Below, in pieces: positions 51,194 through 60,675 of a stretch of 64,000 bases of DNA. The stretch is from positions 310,001 through 374,000 of the forward strand of contig CABJBA010000001.1 in the NCBI GenBank assembly GCA_902363735.1, written 5' to 3'. This DNA comes from Clostridiaceae bacterium (GTDB lineage: Bacteria > Bacillota > Clostridia > Lachnospirales > Lachnospiraceae). Each line of letters starts with the position of its first letter. Positions within the stretch are counted from its first letter, which is position 1. The notes under the pieces are model-generated. The model did not search any database. It worked only from the letters and a program-made list of their open reading frames with translations, and was not told the origin of the DNA. The translations under genes and the position numbers were made by a program.

Positions 51194-53458
51194 CTATTTC
51201 TCAGCCTTTAAATAATAAATCCTGGACAAATAATCTCCCTGAATCTCTTTGGCAATATGCTTCATTCCTGATGAATAATCCGATACACTGATTCCTATAT
51301 GAATCAGTTCACTGCCATAATGCTTATAAGAGGTGAGCTTTTCAGCCTCAAGAACGCTGTCTCTGATTTCTTCAACCAAATATTCTGTCTCTTCGTCTAT
51401 CCCCCAAAGCCGGATCTTATCGTAGCTGCTCTCCGGTCTCTGCAGAATTCGGTAATATGCAAAAACAGCTTCTTTTTTATCTCCCGATACCACAATCCAT
51501 GCTGCGGTGTTATAATCCTGCTCAAACGGACTTCTCAGTCTGTAAAAATCTCCAAACTGAATTAGCTTTCTAAACTTTTTCATAAACTGAACCTGTTTTT
51601 TTATCACCTGTATTTCATCCGCCTGAAGCTTCGTTATGTCAAGCTCATAACCAAAAGTACCGAAACAGGCCACATTTGCCCGCATACTTAAGGATTCTTT
51701 CCGGAATACCTGTTCATTCGGTATGGCTGAGACATGGCTTCCTATGCTGCAAATGGGGTAGACCATAGAACTGCCATATTGGATTTTAATTCTTTCTACT
51801 GCATCCGTATTATCAGACGCCCAGGCCTGAGGCGCATAATACAACATTCCAGCATCAAATCTGGCCCCTCCGCTGGCACAGGATTCAAATAATATCTCCG
51901 GAAAGTCCTTTCTTAGCCTTTCATATAAAGAATAAGTTCCCAGAATATATTTGTGCCTTGCCTTTCCCTGGTACTCTTTTCCCCGATCATTGGAAAACAC
52001 CTCTGAAAACGCCCGGTTCAAGTCCCATTTGATATAGGAAACAGAAGCCTCTGACAACACTTTCTTTATCATTTGGTAAACATATTCAACCACTTCCTCT
52101 TTGGAAAAGTCCAGTACGTACTGCCCTCTCGCTTTTGATAAATGTCTTCTTCTGTCACCAAAGACCCATTCCGGATGTTTTTGAAACAGCTCACTGTTTT
52201 CATTTACCATCTCCGGCTCAAACCAGAGTCCAAACTTAAGTCCAAGATCATTGATCTTTCTGGACAGTCCCGTAATTCCCTCCGGCAGCTTTTCCAGATT
52301 GGGATACCAGTCTCCAAGGGAAGAAGTGCTGTCATTCCGGGTTCCAAACCAGCCATCATCCAGTACAAATAGTTCTATTCCCGTTTCAGCTGCGGCTTTT
52401 GCCAGCTGAAGGATCTTTTCCTCATTGAAATCAAAATAAGTAGCTTCCCAGTTGTTAATTAGCACGGGCCGTTCTTTCTCTTTCCAATAACCTCTGATCA
52501 GGCAGTCTTTAAATAAATTATGATAGGCCAGACTTAACCCACCAAGCCCTTTATCAGAATATACCATAACCACTTCAGGAGTTGTAAAACTCTCTCCCTT
52601 GTTTAATTTCCATCTGAATTCATTTGGATGAATTCCCATAAGGATTCTTACCACATTGAAGTTATCAACTTCAATCTGCCCAAGAAAGTCACCGCTGTAA
52701 ATAAAGTTAAACCCAATGGCTTCTCCTGCCTGCTCATTGGTATTCTTCCTTTTCAGAACCAGATAAGGGTTGAACTGATGACTGGAACACCCCCGCATAC
52801 TATAGATCGCCTGTGTTCCATATTCCAGATTCCGTTCACAGACGTGACGTTCTCTTGACCACGCACCTGCCAGATACAGCATATTATATTCTTTATCCGG
52901 TAAATCCAGACACATGCTCATTGCTGTCTCAAGGCTTATTCCCTGGTTGTTGTCACAATGAAACCTTGCGTGTCTTGCAATTACCGGTCTTTCTTCATAA
53001 ATCGTGTAACTCAAGACAATTGTGCTGTTTATTAACTCATCCTCAAGGGTTATCTCAAGAGTCACTGCTTCCTCATCATGTTCCACATAGGTGGCCGGAA
53101 GTCCTGTAAGCTCTTTCTTCCCCGCAAAAACAGTATGGTTTTTGTATGTAAAATTTACAATCCTGCTTCCATCACTTGTTTCTATTTCATAGGCAGGATA
53201 CCGCATATCTCCATTTCCATAAGCAGGATATTCCTGTCTGATATGTTCAAGAGAAAAATATGGATTGTCCCCAATAGGACATGCCTGCATATCCCGATGT
53301 CCGCGTTCCGAAAGATATTGGTAATCTTCTTTGTCATTTACACGCTTTCCAAAGTAGAGCTGACCTAATTGTCCATTTTCAAGAATAGTAAACAGATAAC
53401 TTATTTCATTGTTAAACATATGAAATAGGTTGGTCTTATTATAATACTTTATCGGCAT
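51194..53458 (-). CDS. GH36 alpha-galactosidase
   Basis: A 754-residue cytoplasmic alpha-galactosidase of family 36. The beta-sandwich N-domain is followed by the (beta/alpha)8 barrel. FVLDDGWFGTRNDSTSSLGDW, the nucleophile region SYIKWDLNRAFSEV and the acid/base region WASDNTDAVERIKIQYG are intact. The start is the ATG at 53458, with AGAGGA 7 nt upstream; the frame runs on to 53569 only because no stop intervenes, and that stretch would overlap the divergent promoter region. It probably hydrolyses alpha-galactosides such as raffinose or melibiose delivered by the ABC transporter at 55277-58492. It is divergent from two AraC regulators. Confidence 0.92.
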   Translation of the reverse strand: MPIKYYNKTNLFHMFNNEISYLFTILENGQLGQLYFGKRVNDKEDYQYLSERGHRDMQACPIGDNPYFSLEHIRQEYPAYGNGDMRYPAYEIETSDGSRIVNFTYKNHTVFAGKKELTGLPATYVEHDEEAVTLEITLEDELINSTIVLSYTIYEERPVIARHARFHCDNNQGISLETAMSMCLDLPDKEYNMLYLAGAWSRERHVCERNLEYGTQAIYSMRGCSSHQFNPYLVLKRKNTNEQAGEAIGFNFIYSGDFLGQIEVDNFNVVRILMGIHPNEFRWKLNKGESFTTPEVVMVYSDKGLGGLSLAYHNLFKDCLIRGYWKEKERPVLINNWEATYFDFNEEKILQLAKAAAETGIELFVLDDGWFGTRNDSTSSLGDWYPNLEKLPEGITGLSRKINDLGLKFGLWFEPEMVNENSELFQKHPEWVFGDRRRHLSKARGQYVLDFSKEEVVEYVYQMIKKVLSEASVSYIKWDLNRAFSEVFSNDRGKEYQGKARHKYILGTYSLYERLRKDFPEILFESCASGGARFDAGMLYYAPQAWASDNTDAVERIKIQYGSSMVYPICSIGSHVSAIPNEQVFRKESLSMRANVACFGTFGYELDITKLQADEIQVIKKQVQFMKKFRKLIQFGDFYRLRSPFEQDYNTAAWIVVSGDKKEAVFAYYRILQRPESSYDKIRLWGIDEETEYLVEEIRDSVLEAEKLTSYKHYGSELIHIGISVSDYSSGMKHIAKEIQGDYLSRIYYLKAEK

Positions 53459-53531
53459 ACCTTTTTCCTCTTTCCGTGCTTTACTTTTGAAATGACATAA
53501 TGTATCATAAAATATACAATGAGGTGATAAT

Positions 53532-54410
53532 ATGGCTGTAAACAAACCCACATATAGCGAAAGTATCAATTATAAATGCTTACTTGCTCTGGATCATAAG
53601 ACATCTGACCTGTATCTTAATTATTGTGGAATCGAATATTGTAAGCCCCATCATAAATACGAACATATCCCCCGTAAAGAGCATTTGATTCATATTGTAA
53701 CAGGCGGTACCGGAACATTTTACTTAAACGGTAATACCTATCAGGTGAATAAGCATCAGGCGTTCTATATTCCACCTGATAATGAAGATTATTGTTACAT
53801 ATCTGATGGAGAAAATCCCTGGTCATACATGTGGATTGGTTTTTCCGGTTCGAAATCCAATTCTTATCTGGCACAGACCGCCTTATCCGTTACCACCCCC
53901 GTATGTACTCTGCTTCGTTACGCAGACCGTTTATCTTCTCTGATTCAGGATTTATTGTGTGCAAAGTCTCTGACTTACGTAAACGAATTGAAACGTATGG
54001 GATATTTATACAGAATCATATCCTTTCTCATCTTAGAGAACAAAGAATCCGGCACCAGTAAAGGAGGAAACATCGGGCTGCCCTTATCCTATGCACTTTA
54101 TGCAAAGGAATATATAGACCGCTCTTACACGTTTACCAGTGTAGCGAAAGTTGCTGAAATTCTTAGTATAAGCCGTTCCTGCCTATACACCAATTTTAAA
54201 CAGGAATATAATATTTCTCCCCAAGAATATTTAGTTTCTAGAAAGATGAAATCAGCTGCATGTTTTCTTTTAGAAACAGATCTTTCCATTCAAATCATTT
54301 CATGGGAAATCGGTTATGCAGATCCTTCCAGTTTTTCAAAGCATTTTAAAGAAACTTATGGGATCAATCCTTCACAATACAGGCAAAAATACAACAAAAA
54401 GGAGTTCTGA
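53532..54410 (+). CDS. AraC-family regulator of the alpha-galactoside module (1)
   Basis: A 292-residue AraC/RafR/MsmR-type regulator. The cupin half has DLYLNYCGIEYCKPHHKYEH and a GNTYQVNKHQAFYIPP turn; the double HTH ends with IGYADPSSFSKHFKETYGINPSQYRQ. GAGGTGA precedes the ATG. It is divergent from the GH36 gene across 73 bp and 2 bp upstream of its paralogue. Regulators of this type bind alpha-galactosides in characterised systems. Confidence 0.88.
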   Translation: MAVNKPTYSESINYKCLLALDHKTSDLYLNYCGIEYCKPHHKYEHIPRKEHLIHIVTGGTGTFYLNGNTYQVNKHQAFYIPPDNEDYCYISDGENPWSYMWIGFSGSKSNSYLAQTALSVTTPVCTLLRYADRLSSLIQDLLCAKSLTYVNELKRMGYLYRIISFLILENKESGTSKGGNIGLPLSYALYAKEYIDRSYTFTSVAKVAEILSISRSCLYTNFKQEYNISPQEYLVSRKMKSAACFLLETDLSIQIISWEIGYADPSSFSKHFKETYGINPSQYRQKYNKKEF

Positions 54411-54412
54411 GT

Positions 54413-55282
54413 ATGGCCCTTGATAAACAAACCATATTTTACGACTATGATAGTCTCCTTGAGTTCATGTATCTAAACCATGATAATACGGACCTTTATC
54501 TGGAACACTGCGGGATACAGCACTGTCCCCCCGGTCATGCCTATGGCAAGATCCGGAGACTGGAATACCATCTTCATTTTATCATCAGCGGTAAGGGCAC
54601 TCTGGAATACAACGGAAGTACCTATTCTTTGCAGCGGGGCGATGTATTTGCCATTCCGCCCGGGGCCACAGACTATAAATATTATGCAGATTTAAAGGAT
54701 CCGTGGTGTTATGCCTGGGTGGCATTCAATGGCACTAAAGCCAGGCACTATATGATGTTAAGCGGTATTAATAACACACATATCATCCGCCCTGCATACA
54801 TGGAACCTGAACATTACACCTGTCTTATTCAGCAGATTTTAGAAGCCAGGCACATTACATTGCCAAATGAACTGACGAGGCTTGGATACTTATTTGAGAT
54901 TATATCTCTGTTGATGGAATCCAATCAATCCCTTTGCGAAGCAGCCCCCGATGAATATCCTGGCGAACTCTATGTAGAGAGTGCTTTGCATTTTATTGAA
55001 AGCAATTATCAAAATAACATTAACGTAAATGATATCGTGAATCATGTTGGGATTAACCGTTCCTACTTTTCCACTCTTTTCAAGCAGCAGATGCAGGTAT
55101 CCCCCATAAAATACCTTCAGGAGTTTCGAATTAACCGAGCCAGGCAGCTTCTTAAAAGTACCGGGCTGAGTCTTCACGAAATTGCCCTTCAAGTTGGTTA
55201 TAAAGACGCCTTTATTCTTTCAAAAATATTTAAGAAAAGTACCAAACTCAGTCCCAGCCAATACAGGAATCATATTTTATAA
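54413..55282 (+). CDS. AraC-family regulator of the alpha-galactoside module (2)
   Basis: A 289-residue paralogue of the preceding regulator. It shares DLYLEHCGIQHCPPGHAYGKI, the NGSTYSLQRGDVFAIPPG cupin turn and a C-terminal VGYKDAFILSKIFKKSTKLSPSQY helix pair. AAGGAG precedes the ATG, 2 bp after the stop of copy one, and its last 6 bp overlap the convergent permease gene. Both sensor domains are intact, so each copy may read a different sugar or control a different promoter (GH36 and ABC operon). Confidence 0.88.
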   Translation: MALDKQTIFYDYDSLLEFMYLNHDNTDLYLEHCGIQHCPPGHAYGKIRRLEYHLHFIISGKGTLEYNGSTYSLQRGDVFAIPPGATDYKYYADLKDPWCYAWVAFNGTKARHYMMLSGINNTHIIRPAYMEPEHYTCLIQQILEARHITLPNELTRLGYLFEIISLLMESNQSLCEAAPDEYPGELYVESALHFIESNYQNNINVNDIVNHVGINRSYFSTLFKQQMQVSPIKYLQEFRINRARQLLKSTGLSLHEIALQVGYKDAFILSKIFKKSTKLSPSQYRNHIL

Positions 55283-56113
55283 TTTACTGCCTGATGTGGC
55301 AATTCCTTCAATAAACTGCCTCTGGAAGATTAAATACAAAAGAATCATTGGCACGCATGCAATCACTGACGCTGCCATAAGCTCCGGATAATTGGATGAA
55401 AACTGACCGTTTAATTTTGCAAGAGCCGAGGCAAGAGGCATAGTATTATCATTTGTATTGGCAATAAGCGGCCATAACAGTTCTTTATATCCGAACAATG
55501 CTGTAAAAATGCTCAGAGCTGTTATGGATGATTTTACAAGAGGGCACATAACAAACAAGAATGTCTGACCGATATTGCATCCGTCCAGTTTTGAGGCCTC
55601 TCCAAGATCTCTGGGCAGTCCCATAAACGCCTGACGGATCAGAAACATACCAAACGCACTGACCAGACCGGGAAATACAAGTGAAAACGTAGTATTTAAC
55701 ATATTGATTTTATTAAGCATCAAATATTGAGGTATGATAAATATCTGACCAGGCACCATCATCTGAAACAAAACCAATCCAAAAGCCAAATTCTTTCCTT
55801 TAAAGTTTAATTGCGCGAAAGCATAACCCGCCATAGTTGATGTTATGGTTGCACATACAATTCTCCAGAAAATCATGGAAAAAGTATTGATATAAAGTCT
55901 TATAAAATTTATTTTTGAAGATGTGTTGACAAATGCATCCAGCCTCCACATGGATGGGAAGATAATAAATGGATTCATCTGTGTTGATTCTGACTGGGTT
56001 TTAAATGCAGTCAGTATCATCCAAATAAACGGTACCAGCATAACAGTTGCGCCGATCACCAAAACAATGTATTGCAGCAGATGCCATTTCTTTTCTGTTT
56101 TCTGCATGGTCAA
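55277..56113 (-). CDS. Carbohydrate ABC transporter permease (MsmG/MalG type)
   Basis: A 278-residue CUT1 permease with six helices. It starts KKWHLLQYIVLVIGATVMLVPFIWMILTAFK and has the EAA loop GEASKLDGCNIGQTFLFVMCPLV and a C-terminal FQRQFIEGIATSGSKL. It lies 7 bp after the partner permease and converges on the AraC gene with a 6-bp overlap. No ATPase is encoded in the window, so a shared MsmK-like ATPase elsewhere is expected. Confidence 0.92.
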   Translation of the reverse strand: MTMQKTEKKWHLLQYIVLVIGATVMLVPFIWMILTAFKTQSESTQMNPFIIFPSMWRLDAFVNTSSKINFIRLYINTFSMIFWRIVCATITSTMAGYAFAQLNFKGKNLAFGLVLFQMMVPGQIFIIPQYLMLNKINMLNTTFSLVFPGLVSAFGMFLIRQAFMGLPRDLGEASKLDGCNIGQTFLFVMCPLVKSSITALSIFTALFGYKELLWPLIANTNDNTMPLASALAKLNGQFSSNYPELMAASVIACVPMILLYLIFQRQFIEGIATSGSKL

Positions 56114-56120
56114 ATCCCCC

Positions 56121-57032
56121 TTAATAGCTGTAATAAACCCACTTTTTCTGTGCTCTTAACTGTATCACTGTAATTAACATAATAATTCCTAACAATAATA
56201 CGACTATCGTAGATGCATAACCTTTATTATTTTCAACGAATGCATTTTGATAGAATAAGTAAACCAGTGATTGTGTTTTGGGAAATGCCGGGTTCTGAGT
56301 TGTAACAAGCATAAAAATAGAGTCAAAAACCTGCATACCTGCAATTACCCTGGTAACCACTACAAAAAACATGGTAGGAGAAATAAGAGGAACTGTGATC
56401 CTGAAAAACTGATAGATTGCACCAGCTCCATCAATGGAAGCCGCCTCATAATAGTCTCTGGGAATTTCCTGCAATCCTGCTAAAAATAAAATCATATTGT
56501 AACCGATAATTGACCATATTCCTACAATAGCAACAGAAATAATTGCAATTTTCGGATCACTGATCCAATTTACGGATGGTATTCCAACAGAATTAAGAAG
56601 ATAATTAATCAAACCGAACTGAGAATTATAAAGCCATTTCCAGACCATTGCCACCGCTGCCGGTGCTGCAACCATTGGTATAAAAAAGATAGCCCGGAAT
56701 ACGGACCTTCCCACAATTTTCTGATTAAGCAATACTGCTAACACAAGTGCAATAAATATGGAAGCCGGAACTTCAAGCAATGCATATCTGAAGGTATTCC
56801 ATGTGGCAGACAGTATTCTGGAATCGGAAAACATTCTTTCATAGTTCTGCATACCTACAAATACATTCCCCCTGCCAAAGGCTCCTGTTTTAAAAAAGCT
56901 TTGATAGATTGTCTGAAAGATCGGAATAATATTAAGTATCAAAAGCCCTGTAATACCGGGCAATATAAATCCCCAGCCCCAAAAAAATTCTTGCCGTTCC
57001 CGTTTTGTCATTTTAAACTTTTTATTATGCAT
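56121..57032 (-). CDS. Carbohydrate ABC transporter permease (MsmF/MalF type)
   Basis: A 303-residue CUT1 permease. It has KRERQEFFWGWGFILPGITGLLILNIIPIFQTIYQSF at the N-terminus, six helices, and EAA loop YYEAASIDGAGAIYQFFRITVPLI. It is separated from the binding-protein gene by 150 bp containing a terminator, a common way to make more binding protein than permease. It forms the channel with the MsmG-type subunit. Confidence 0.92.
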   Translation of the reverse strand: MHNKKFKMTKRERQEFFWGWGFILPGITGLLILNIIPIFQTIYQSFFKTGAFGRGNVFVGMQNYERMFSDSRILSATWNTFRYALLEVPASIFIALVLAVLLNQKIVGRSVFRAIFFIPMVAAPAAVAMVWKWLYNSQFGLINYLLNSVGIPSVNWISDPKIAIISVAIVGIWSIIGYNMILFLAGLQEIPRDYYEAASIDGAGAIYQFFRITVPLISPTMFFVVVTRVIAGMQVFDSIFMLVTTQNPAFPKTQSLVYLFYQNAFVENNKGYASTIVVLLLGIIMLITVIQLRAQKKWVYYSY

Positions 57033-57133
57033 TTAATATTTCTCCCTTCAACTCCCTATACAATGCAGCATGAGTGATTTCTATTGTCATTTACGTCTGA
57101 ATTTATGTAAGAAGAACTTATGGCTTTTGCTGA

Positions 57134-57169
57134 CAAAAAAGGGGCTATCAGATATGAAACGATAACCCC
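57134..57169 (-). terminator. Intra-operon terminator after the sugar-binding gene
   Basis: Minus strand GGGGTTATC / GATAGCCCC around a 12-nt loop, followed by TTTTTTG. It should attenuate transcription into the permease genes. Confidence 0.8.
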
Positions 57170-57181
57170 CTGATGAGCAAA

Positions 57182-58492
57182 TTAATTTTTCTCGTTGGCT
57201 AATGCCTCATCCATTACCTTGACAAATTCCATACAAACATCCTCTGCAGATCTGGAACCATCCCACAGACTTACCATTGCCTGAGTCATAGCCGAATACC
57301 ATACTGTAGTATTTTTAGAATGAGGATATAATACCGCTCCGTCCATCATATCCAGATATGGAGTGAGATCAAATCCTTCCTGGGATTTAGACCATGCGTC
57401 AGAAATTCCTTCATATGCCGCCATTGTAACACCAAGTTCTGCCTGTTTTTGCTGTGCTTCCTTGGAACCTAAGTATTCAATCAGCTTCCATGCTTCTTCT
57501 GTATGCTCTCCCTGAGCAGAGGCAGACCATGCAAGACCATTGTACATGGAGCAAGTACCATTCGTACCTTTTGGAAGAGGAGCAACTGCTGCATGTTCTT
57601 TCAGATAATCGTTATTATTAAGTTCTGAAACCATCCAGGAGCCCTGGAATGTCATAGCTACTGTTCCAGCTTGCATAAGTGCAGTAGTTTCATTTTCCGC
57701 CTGAACGGAATAAGGAGGCATGGAACCATCTTTCACAATTTCTTCCACCATTTTCATGGCTTCTATTGTTTTAGGATCATCAAAACCGGATTTTGTCATA
57801 TCATCACTTATAATATGACCGCCATTGGCATATACCATGCTGTACCAGGACTCCTGGTCACTGCCTGGCTTCATAGAAAATCCATATTGAGAGCCGTCTG
57901 ATTTTGTCAGTTTTTTGCTGATTTCTCTGAAATCTTCCCAGGTCCAGTCAGCTGTAGGATAAGGGATTCCTGCTTCGTCAAACATACTCTTGTTATACCA
58001 AACTGCAGATGTATCCACATCCTTGGGAACCCCCAGTTGTTTGCCATCGGAACTCTGATATAACTTAACAAGATCCTGAGGATACTTGCTTAAATCGATT
58101 TTATCACTCTTGCTGATCCGATCTGATAAATCAAGTAAAATATCATCATACAAGGCATATGTATTTACCTGGAACGCATGCATCCAGAAAACATCTGGCA
58201 TATTTCCCCCTGTTGTTGCCGCCTCCAGCATAATCCAATAATCCTTCCAGGGCGTAATCTGTATATCACATTTAATCCCCGTCTCTTTCGTAAAATCATC
58301 CATAATCTGCTTTAAGCCCGGTTCTTGATTTTTATCCCATATAGCAACCGTAAGCGTAGAATCACCCGTATTTTGCTTTGTCTGCCCACTGGTACCGGCC
58401 CCGCCGTCTGTCTTCGATGAAGAACATGCCGTAAGTGAAACAAAAGTCATTAAAAATACCAGTAACATGGATATGAACCTTCTCCCTTTCAT
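57182..58492 (-). CDS. Sugar-binding lipoprotein (SBP family 1)
   Basis: A 436-residue extracellular solute-binding protein. MKGRRFISMLLVFLMTFVSLTAC is a lipoprotein signal with lipobox LTAC, followed by a Ser/Gly/Thr linker. The mature part starts STLTVAIWDKNQEPGLKQIMDDF and has GVPKDVDTSAVWYNKSMFDEAG, typical of CUT1 binding proteins. The start is the ATG at 58492 (AGGAGGAGG just upstream); the frame to 58534 has no site. A TATAAT box is at 58553-58548, and a palindrome ATGGTACCAT at 58575-58584 could be an AraC site. The genetic context suggests an alpha-galactoside ligand. Confidence 0.92.
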   Translation of the reverse strand: MKGRRFISMLLVFLMTFVSLTACSSSKTDGGAGTSGQTKQNTGDSTLTVAIWDKNQEPGLKQIMDDFTKETGIKCDIQITPWKDYWIMLEAATTGGNMPDVFWMHAFQVNTYALYDDILLDLSDRISKSDKIDLSKYPQDLVKLYQSSDGKQLGVPKDVDTSAVWYNKSMFDEAGIPYPTADWTWEDFREISKKLTKSDGSQYGFSMKPGSDQESWYSMVYANGGHIISDDMTKSGFDDPKTIEAMKMVEEIVKDGSMPPYSVQAENETTALMQAGTVAMTFQGSWMVSELNNNDYLKEHAAVAPLPKGTNGTCSMYNGLAWSASAQGEHTEEAWKLIEYLGSKEAQQKQAELGVTMAAYEGISDAWSKSQEGFDLTPYLDMMDGAVLYPHSKNTTVWYSAMTQAMVSLWDGSRSAEDVCMEFVKVMDEALANEKN

Positions 58493-58727
58493 AATAACCT
58501 CCTCCTTATTCTCTTTGATTTTTAACTGGACCATACATTACTCTTACATTATATCATCAAATCAAATATTTAAAATGGTACCATGTAGTTTTCATATGTC
58601 TGGTTGTTGCATGTTAAGTGCAAGCATTAAAAAGAGAAGCTCCTGAATTATTTAATCTTTTAAGATTGTTGCAACCAGCAGTCCTCCATAAAATCTGATT
58701 TATATGTTACCACACCTATACCTATAA

Positions 58728-59225
58728 TAAATTTTCTGCTATAAGACAGGTATCTTCATATAAGAGTCCATTTTTGATAACAAAGATATCGCGATTGTTA
58801 ACACGAATTCTTTCCATATCAGATGTATGTCCAATGAGGATTGCTTCGGCTTCTTAGGTCAGAAAACAATTTGTCCTTGCTCCTGTTACATCGCATCTGC
58901 CCTCAATTTTCATCAAATGTCTTACCAATATCTTCTTTGTCTCATCATTTTTTCCAGATACCAACATAGCTCAGACAATCCTCAATAGCAAGTTGTTCTC
59001 TCTGATTCAGCAATTTGAGGATTCACCAATTTTAATAAATATTGTTCAAAATCAGAAACAATTAATCGGCCAATCCTCTGCCGTTTTACGTATTATGCAT
59101 TCTTTCTTCCATGTCATTAAGAGTTTCTCTGATAAGCGTATCTCCTGCTAATTTCTGCACTGTATTTTTGTTGATCTTCTTCAAATAACAAACTATGCGA
59201 TTGGTTTGTTGAATACTCAAGCTAT
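58728..59225 (-). pseudogene. Decayed gene, unknown family
   Basis: The minus strand retains coding-like stretches in changing frames. One runs KINKNTVQKLAGDTLIRETL with more to MEERMHNT then stop. A second runs KRQRIGRLIVSDFEQYLLKL to ESERTTCY then stop. A third reads SGKNDETKKILVRHLMKIEG, then FLT, stop, and EAEAILIGHTSDMERIRVNN onward to LYEDTCLIAE. At least two frameshifts and one nonsense codon break it. I do not recognise the family. 58554-58727 and 59226-59500 around it show nothing convincing beyond A/T-rich DNA. Confidence 0.55.
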
Positions 59226-59545
59226 GTCATATTAAATTTAATCATATAATTTCCTCTCTTTTTTGTTTTATAAAACAATCGGTTGTCTGAAAAGATACTT
59301 GATTATGTCTTAACAAAACTCCATAAAACAATTTATTTGTATAAATATAAAGCAAAATCAGTTGATTACTTATTTTTAAAACGATGGATTAAAAGAAGAA
59401 AACAAAGTTCATCTAACGGAAAATGATAAATTTCACCTATAAAAACAAGTGCCTGGATTTCAAAAAATGGCAGATTAATTCCTCTTGAATATAATAACAT
59501 TAAGCACCGAATTACGGTGTTAAATAATTTATAGGAGGACGTTTT

Positions 59546-60196
59546 ATGAATCCTGAACAATTTAAAAAAATGAACATCTGCCAATGTGGATGCAAAAGAT
59601 GTTCATCTAATAGAGACGCTAATCAAGATGCATGCAGTAATACTTCTTCATGTAGTAACACTTGTTCATGCCGTTGCTGCATAGGGCCTACTGGACCTCA
59701 GGGTGTAGCCGGACCTGATGGACCTACTGGACCTCAGGGCGTAGCTGGACCTGATGGACCTACTGGACCTCAGGGCGTAGCCGGACCTGCCGGACCTACT
59801 GGACCTCAGGGCATAGCCGGACCTGCCGGACCTACTGGACCCCAAGGCGTAGCTGGACCTACTGGACCTGCTGGAATTCAGGGTGTAGCTGGACCTACCG
59901 GACCTACTGGACCTCAGGGCGTAGCCGGACCTACTGGACCTCAAGGCGTAGCCGGACCTACCGGACCTCAGGGCGTAGCCGGACCCACCGGACCTCAGGG
60001 CATAGCCGGACCTACTGGACCTGCTGGAATTCAGGGTGTAACTGGACCTACCGGACCTGCTGGAATTCAGGGTGTAGCTGGACCTACCGGACCTGCTGGT
60101 GTCAAGTCAGGACTAAAAAATATTTATCCTTATTGGCACCTTTTCAATCTATCCATTCATATTTGTTTGATTGAAAGTTCTGCTTTACTATGGTAA
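59546..60196 (+). CDS. Cys-rich collagen-like (GXY) repeat protein, apparently truncated
   Basis: A 216-residue protein in three parts. Residues 1-46 are rich in cysteine (ten, in CQCGCKRC and CSCRCC clusters). Residues 47-185 are about 46 uninterrupted GXY triplets dominated by GPTGPQGVA and GPAGIQGVA blocks. A 31-residue tail ([20 protein letters not shown] onward) is unlike anything expected. Clostridial and Bacillus exosporium proteins (BclA type) normally carry a C1q-like C-terminal trimerisation domain of over 100 residues, which is absent. The tail appears to be read from mobile-island DNA. ATAGGAGGA precedes the ATG, and a CACCG/CGGTG dyad lies at 59505-59519. Spore-surface location is an inference. 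Confidence 0.8.
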   Translation: MNPEQFKKMNICQCGCKRCSSNRDANQDACSNTSSCSNTCSCRCCIGPTGPQGVAGPDGPTGPQGVAGPDGPTGPQGVAGPAGPTGPQGIAGPAGPTGPQGVAGPTGPAGIQGVAGPTGPTGPQGVAGPTGPQGVAGPTGPQGVAGPTGPQGIAGPTGPAGIQGVTGPTGPAGIQGVAGPTGPAGVKSGLKNIYPYWHLFNLSIHICLIESSALLW

Positions 60197-60265
60197 ACTT
60201 ACTTTATATATCTACCGTGTAGAACTTTTGTGAAACGGTAGCATGGGAAATTAACGCTCGGTGAG
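60158..60265 (+). repeat. Cargo leader repeat, copy 1
   Basis: About 108 bp similar to 60847-60960: TTTGATTGAAA, then CTATGGTAAACTTA, TTTATAT.TCTACCG (second copy TTTACCG), AGTA/TAGAACTTTTGTGAAA and a trailing AGCA.TG.GG. GGTAAA and TTTACC/CTACC form a small dyad. It lies directly upstream of the ABM gene. Confidence 0.65.
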
Positions 60266-60298
60266 CAAGTTTATATAATGTGCGAGGTGGTGCAATAA

Positions 60299-60646
60299 AT
60301 GTTTAATGAAATTTGTATCTATGAGGCAAAGATTGAAAAGCAAGAGGAAATTGAGCAACTTATGAAAGAGGTTGCCGCCTTTTATATGGAGCAGGATGGT
60401 GTTATTGAAGTTAGATATATCAAACGCACCCACCGCCAAACAGATTTTAATGCCGTTAAAGAAGGGGCATTGCCTGTTCGCCTCACACGCAATGTAGGCA
60501 AAGTCACTTATGTTTTACATTGGACTGTTAGAGATGAAGAAACTCACGCAAGGGTGTCAAAGTTAGGGTTAGAGCATTTTTACAAGCGGTGGAACAGATG
60601 CTTAACCACTATGCCAAAAATTATTTTGGGTGAAAACATTGTGTAA
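60299..60646 (+). CDS. ABM-fold (antibiotic biosynthesis monooxygenase-like) protein
   Basis: A 115-residue dimeric alpha/beta-barrel protein: EICIYEAKIEKQEEIEQLMKEV at the N-terminus, GVIEVRYIKRTHR, and TYVLHWTVRDEETHARVSKL. Members bind heme, flavin-like or quinone substrates or have no known activity. GCGAGGTGG lies 8 nt before the ATG. It is the only gene of the first island cargo unit, between leader repeat one and terminator block one. Function here is unknown. Confidence 0.72.
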   Translation: MFNEICIYEAKIEKQEEIEQLMKEVAAFYMEQDGVIEVRYIKRTHRQTDFNAVKEGALPVRLTRNVGKVTYVLHWTVRDEETHARVSKLGLEHFYKRWNRCLTTMPKIILGENIV

Positions 60647-60675
60647 GGGTATGAGCACACCCTCTGTTAGTGTTT

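Noticed and set aside
59666..59944. A 92-codon minus-strand frame full of RSSRSGYAL repeats
   Set aside because: It is the exact complement of the GXY tract of the collagen-like gene and has no ribosome binding site. The repeated DNA creates an open frame by itself.
59690..60110. Regular 27-36 bp DNA repeats that might suggest a CRISPR array
   Set aside because: There are no distinct spacers, and the repeats are in frame and encode GPTGPQGVA blocks.
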